A program made the translations under genes and the position numbers. A stretch of 5,642 nt of DNA from an uncultured Campylobacter sp. (GTDB taxonomy: Bacteria; Campylobacterota; Campylobacteria; Campylobacterales; Campylobacteraceae). Positions within the stretch are counted from its first letter, which is position 1. Each line of letters opens with the position of its first letter. Under the pieces are notes generated by a model. It saw only the letters and a list, made by a program, of their open reading frames with translations. It was not told the DNA's origin and searched no databases. Of this stretch, positions 5,301-5,642 are shown in pieces. Location: positions 1 to 5,642 of the forward strand of contig NZ_CALKTL010000173.1 of the NCBI RefSeq assembly GCF_937997405.1, written 5' to 3'.

Positions 5301-5642
5301 TTATCGTTCCTCCCTTACTCTAATCGCCTCTTTGATGATTGCAATCGCATAATAAGGCTGTAGAATATTCGGTATAATTTTTAACTTTACTGCTAGCCAT
5401 GAATTTTTATAAGTTCCTATATGATGAAAATTTATATCTTTTAAAAATACAATAACTTCCCTATTGCTGCCAAATCTGTTATATAAAAAATTTAGTTCAT
5501 TACTGATTTGGTCCTCTAAATCTTTTAATATAAACAGAAGGCTAAAGCTATCTATAAAATTACGTTCTATAGTCTTAAAATTTTTTAATTCACTTCCCCA
5601 TCTCTCAATATATTTTAACAAGAAGCTATTAGATTCAACAAG
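5301..5642 (-). CDS. Hypothetical protein, C-terminal part, cut by the right edge
   Basis: The frame is open to the right edge of the window. A TTG at 5621-5619 could be taken as a start, but seven more in-frame codons (LVESNSF) lie upstream of it with no stop, and no Shine-Dalgarno precedes the TTG. The real start is therefore probably outside. The visible 113 or so residues contain SELKNFKTIERNFIDSF, an amphipathic LKDLEDQISNELNFLYNRF stretch, and end IIKEAIRVREER. There is no membrane segment, and I recognise no catalytic motif or family. The DNA is very AT-rich (11 G or C in 60 bases over 5401-5460, against 36 in 60 for 3661-3720 in rpsB). It is coupled to the downstream membrane protein by a 1-base gap, implying a shared operon and possibly a shared complex. 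Confidence 0.68.
   Translation of the reverse strand, partial: LVESNSFLLKYIERWGSELKNFKTIERNFIDSFSLLFILKDLEDQISNELNFLYNRFGSNREVIVFLKDINFHHIGTYKNSWLAVKLKIIPNILQPYYAIAIIKEAIRVREER
5309..5314 (-). promoter_or_regulatory. Strong ribosome binding site inside the upstream gene
   Basis: GGGAGG, within the longer purine run AAGGGAGGAA, lies 9 nt before the ATG at 5299 and is embedded in the last codons (REER) of the upstream gene. It confirms the start MASISEV and shows the second gene can initiate well independently as well as by coupling. Confidence 0.7.

Noticed and set aside
5301..5621. Treating the TTG at 5621-5619 as the start of the rightmost gene.
   Set aside because: The frame stays open to the window edge and there is no Shine-Dalgarno before the TTG, so the gene is more likely cut by the window.

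Overview
The window looks like a chromosomal segment of an epsilonproteobacterium, most likely a Campylobacter of the higher-GC, oral type. All the large genes lie on the minus strand. The core is rpsB, tsf, an ABC-transporter ATPase and a large acidic protein, in that transcriptional order. From memory this is the C. jejuni order Cj1182c (rpsB), Cj1181c (tsf), Cj1180c (ABC ATPase), Cj1179c (fliR), Cj1178c (highly acidic protein), except that fliR is absent here. Absence of fliR together with moderately high GC in the core genes fits a non-flagellated species such as C. gracilis. The species call is inference.

Layout, right to left (the direction of transcription): (1) 5642-4613, an AT-rich pair of tightly coupled genes of unknown function. 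The first runs off the right edge. The second has two membrane segments and a long coiled coil. (2) 4612-4355, an intergenic region holding a good rpsB -10 box, a leader of roughly 108 nt with a perfect 9-bp inverted repeat, and a consensus Shine-Dalgarno. (3) 4354-1849, the translation genes rpsB and tsf (stop and start share one base), then the LolD/MacB-class ATPase 2 bases further on. (4) 1848-328, after a 57-bp gap, the acidic protein. It has an N-terminal domain resembling a degenerate response-regulator receiver, then an array of D-x-P-L repeats. (5) 327-1, a patchwork: a short AT-rich plus-strand reading frame (174-314) abuts a GC-rich minus-strand coding-like stretch (173-1) that has no start codon at the join.

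Functionally, rpsB and tsf supply ribosomal protein S2 and elongation factor Ts, and are probably controlled through the shared leader. The ATPase is an energising subunit whose permease is not in the window. The acidic protein is unlikely to be enzymatic and is better read as a scaffold or interaction protein. Both flanks show signs of rearrangement or horizontal acquisition around a conserved core. I see no rRNA, tRNA, CRISPR array, transposase or insertion sequence. The best candidates for something undescribed are the AT-rich membrane/coiled-coil pair, the receiver-like acidic repeat protein, and the rpsB leader with two mutually exclusive pairings.
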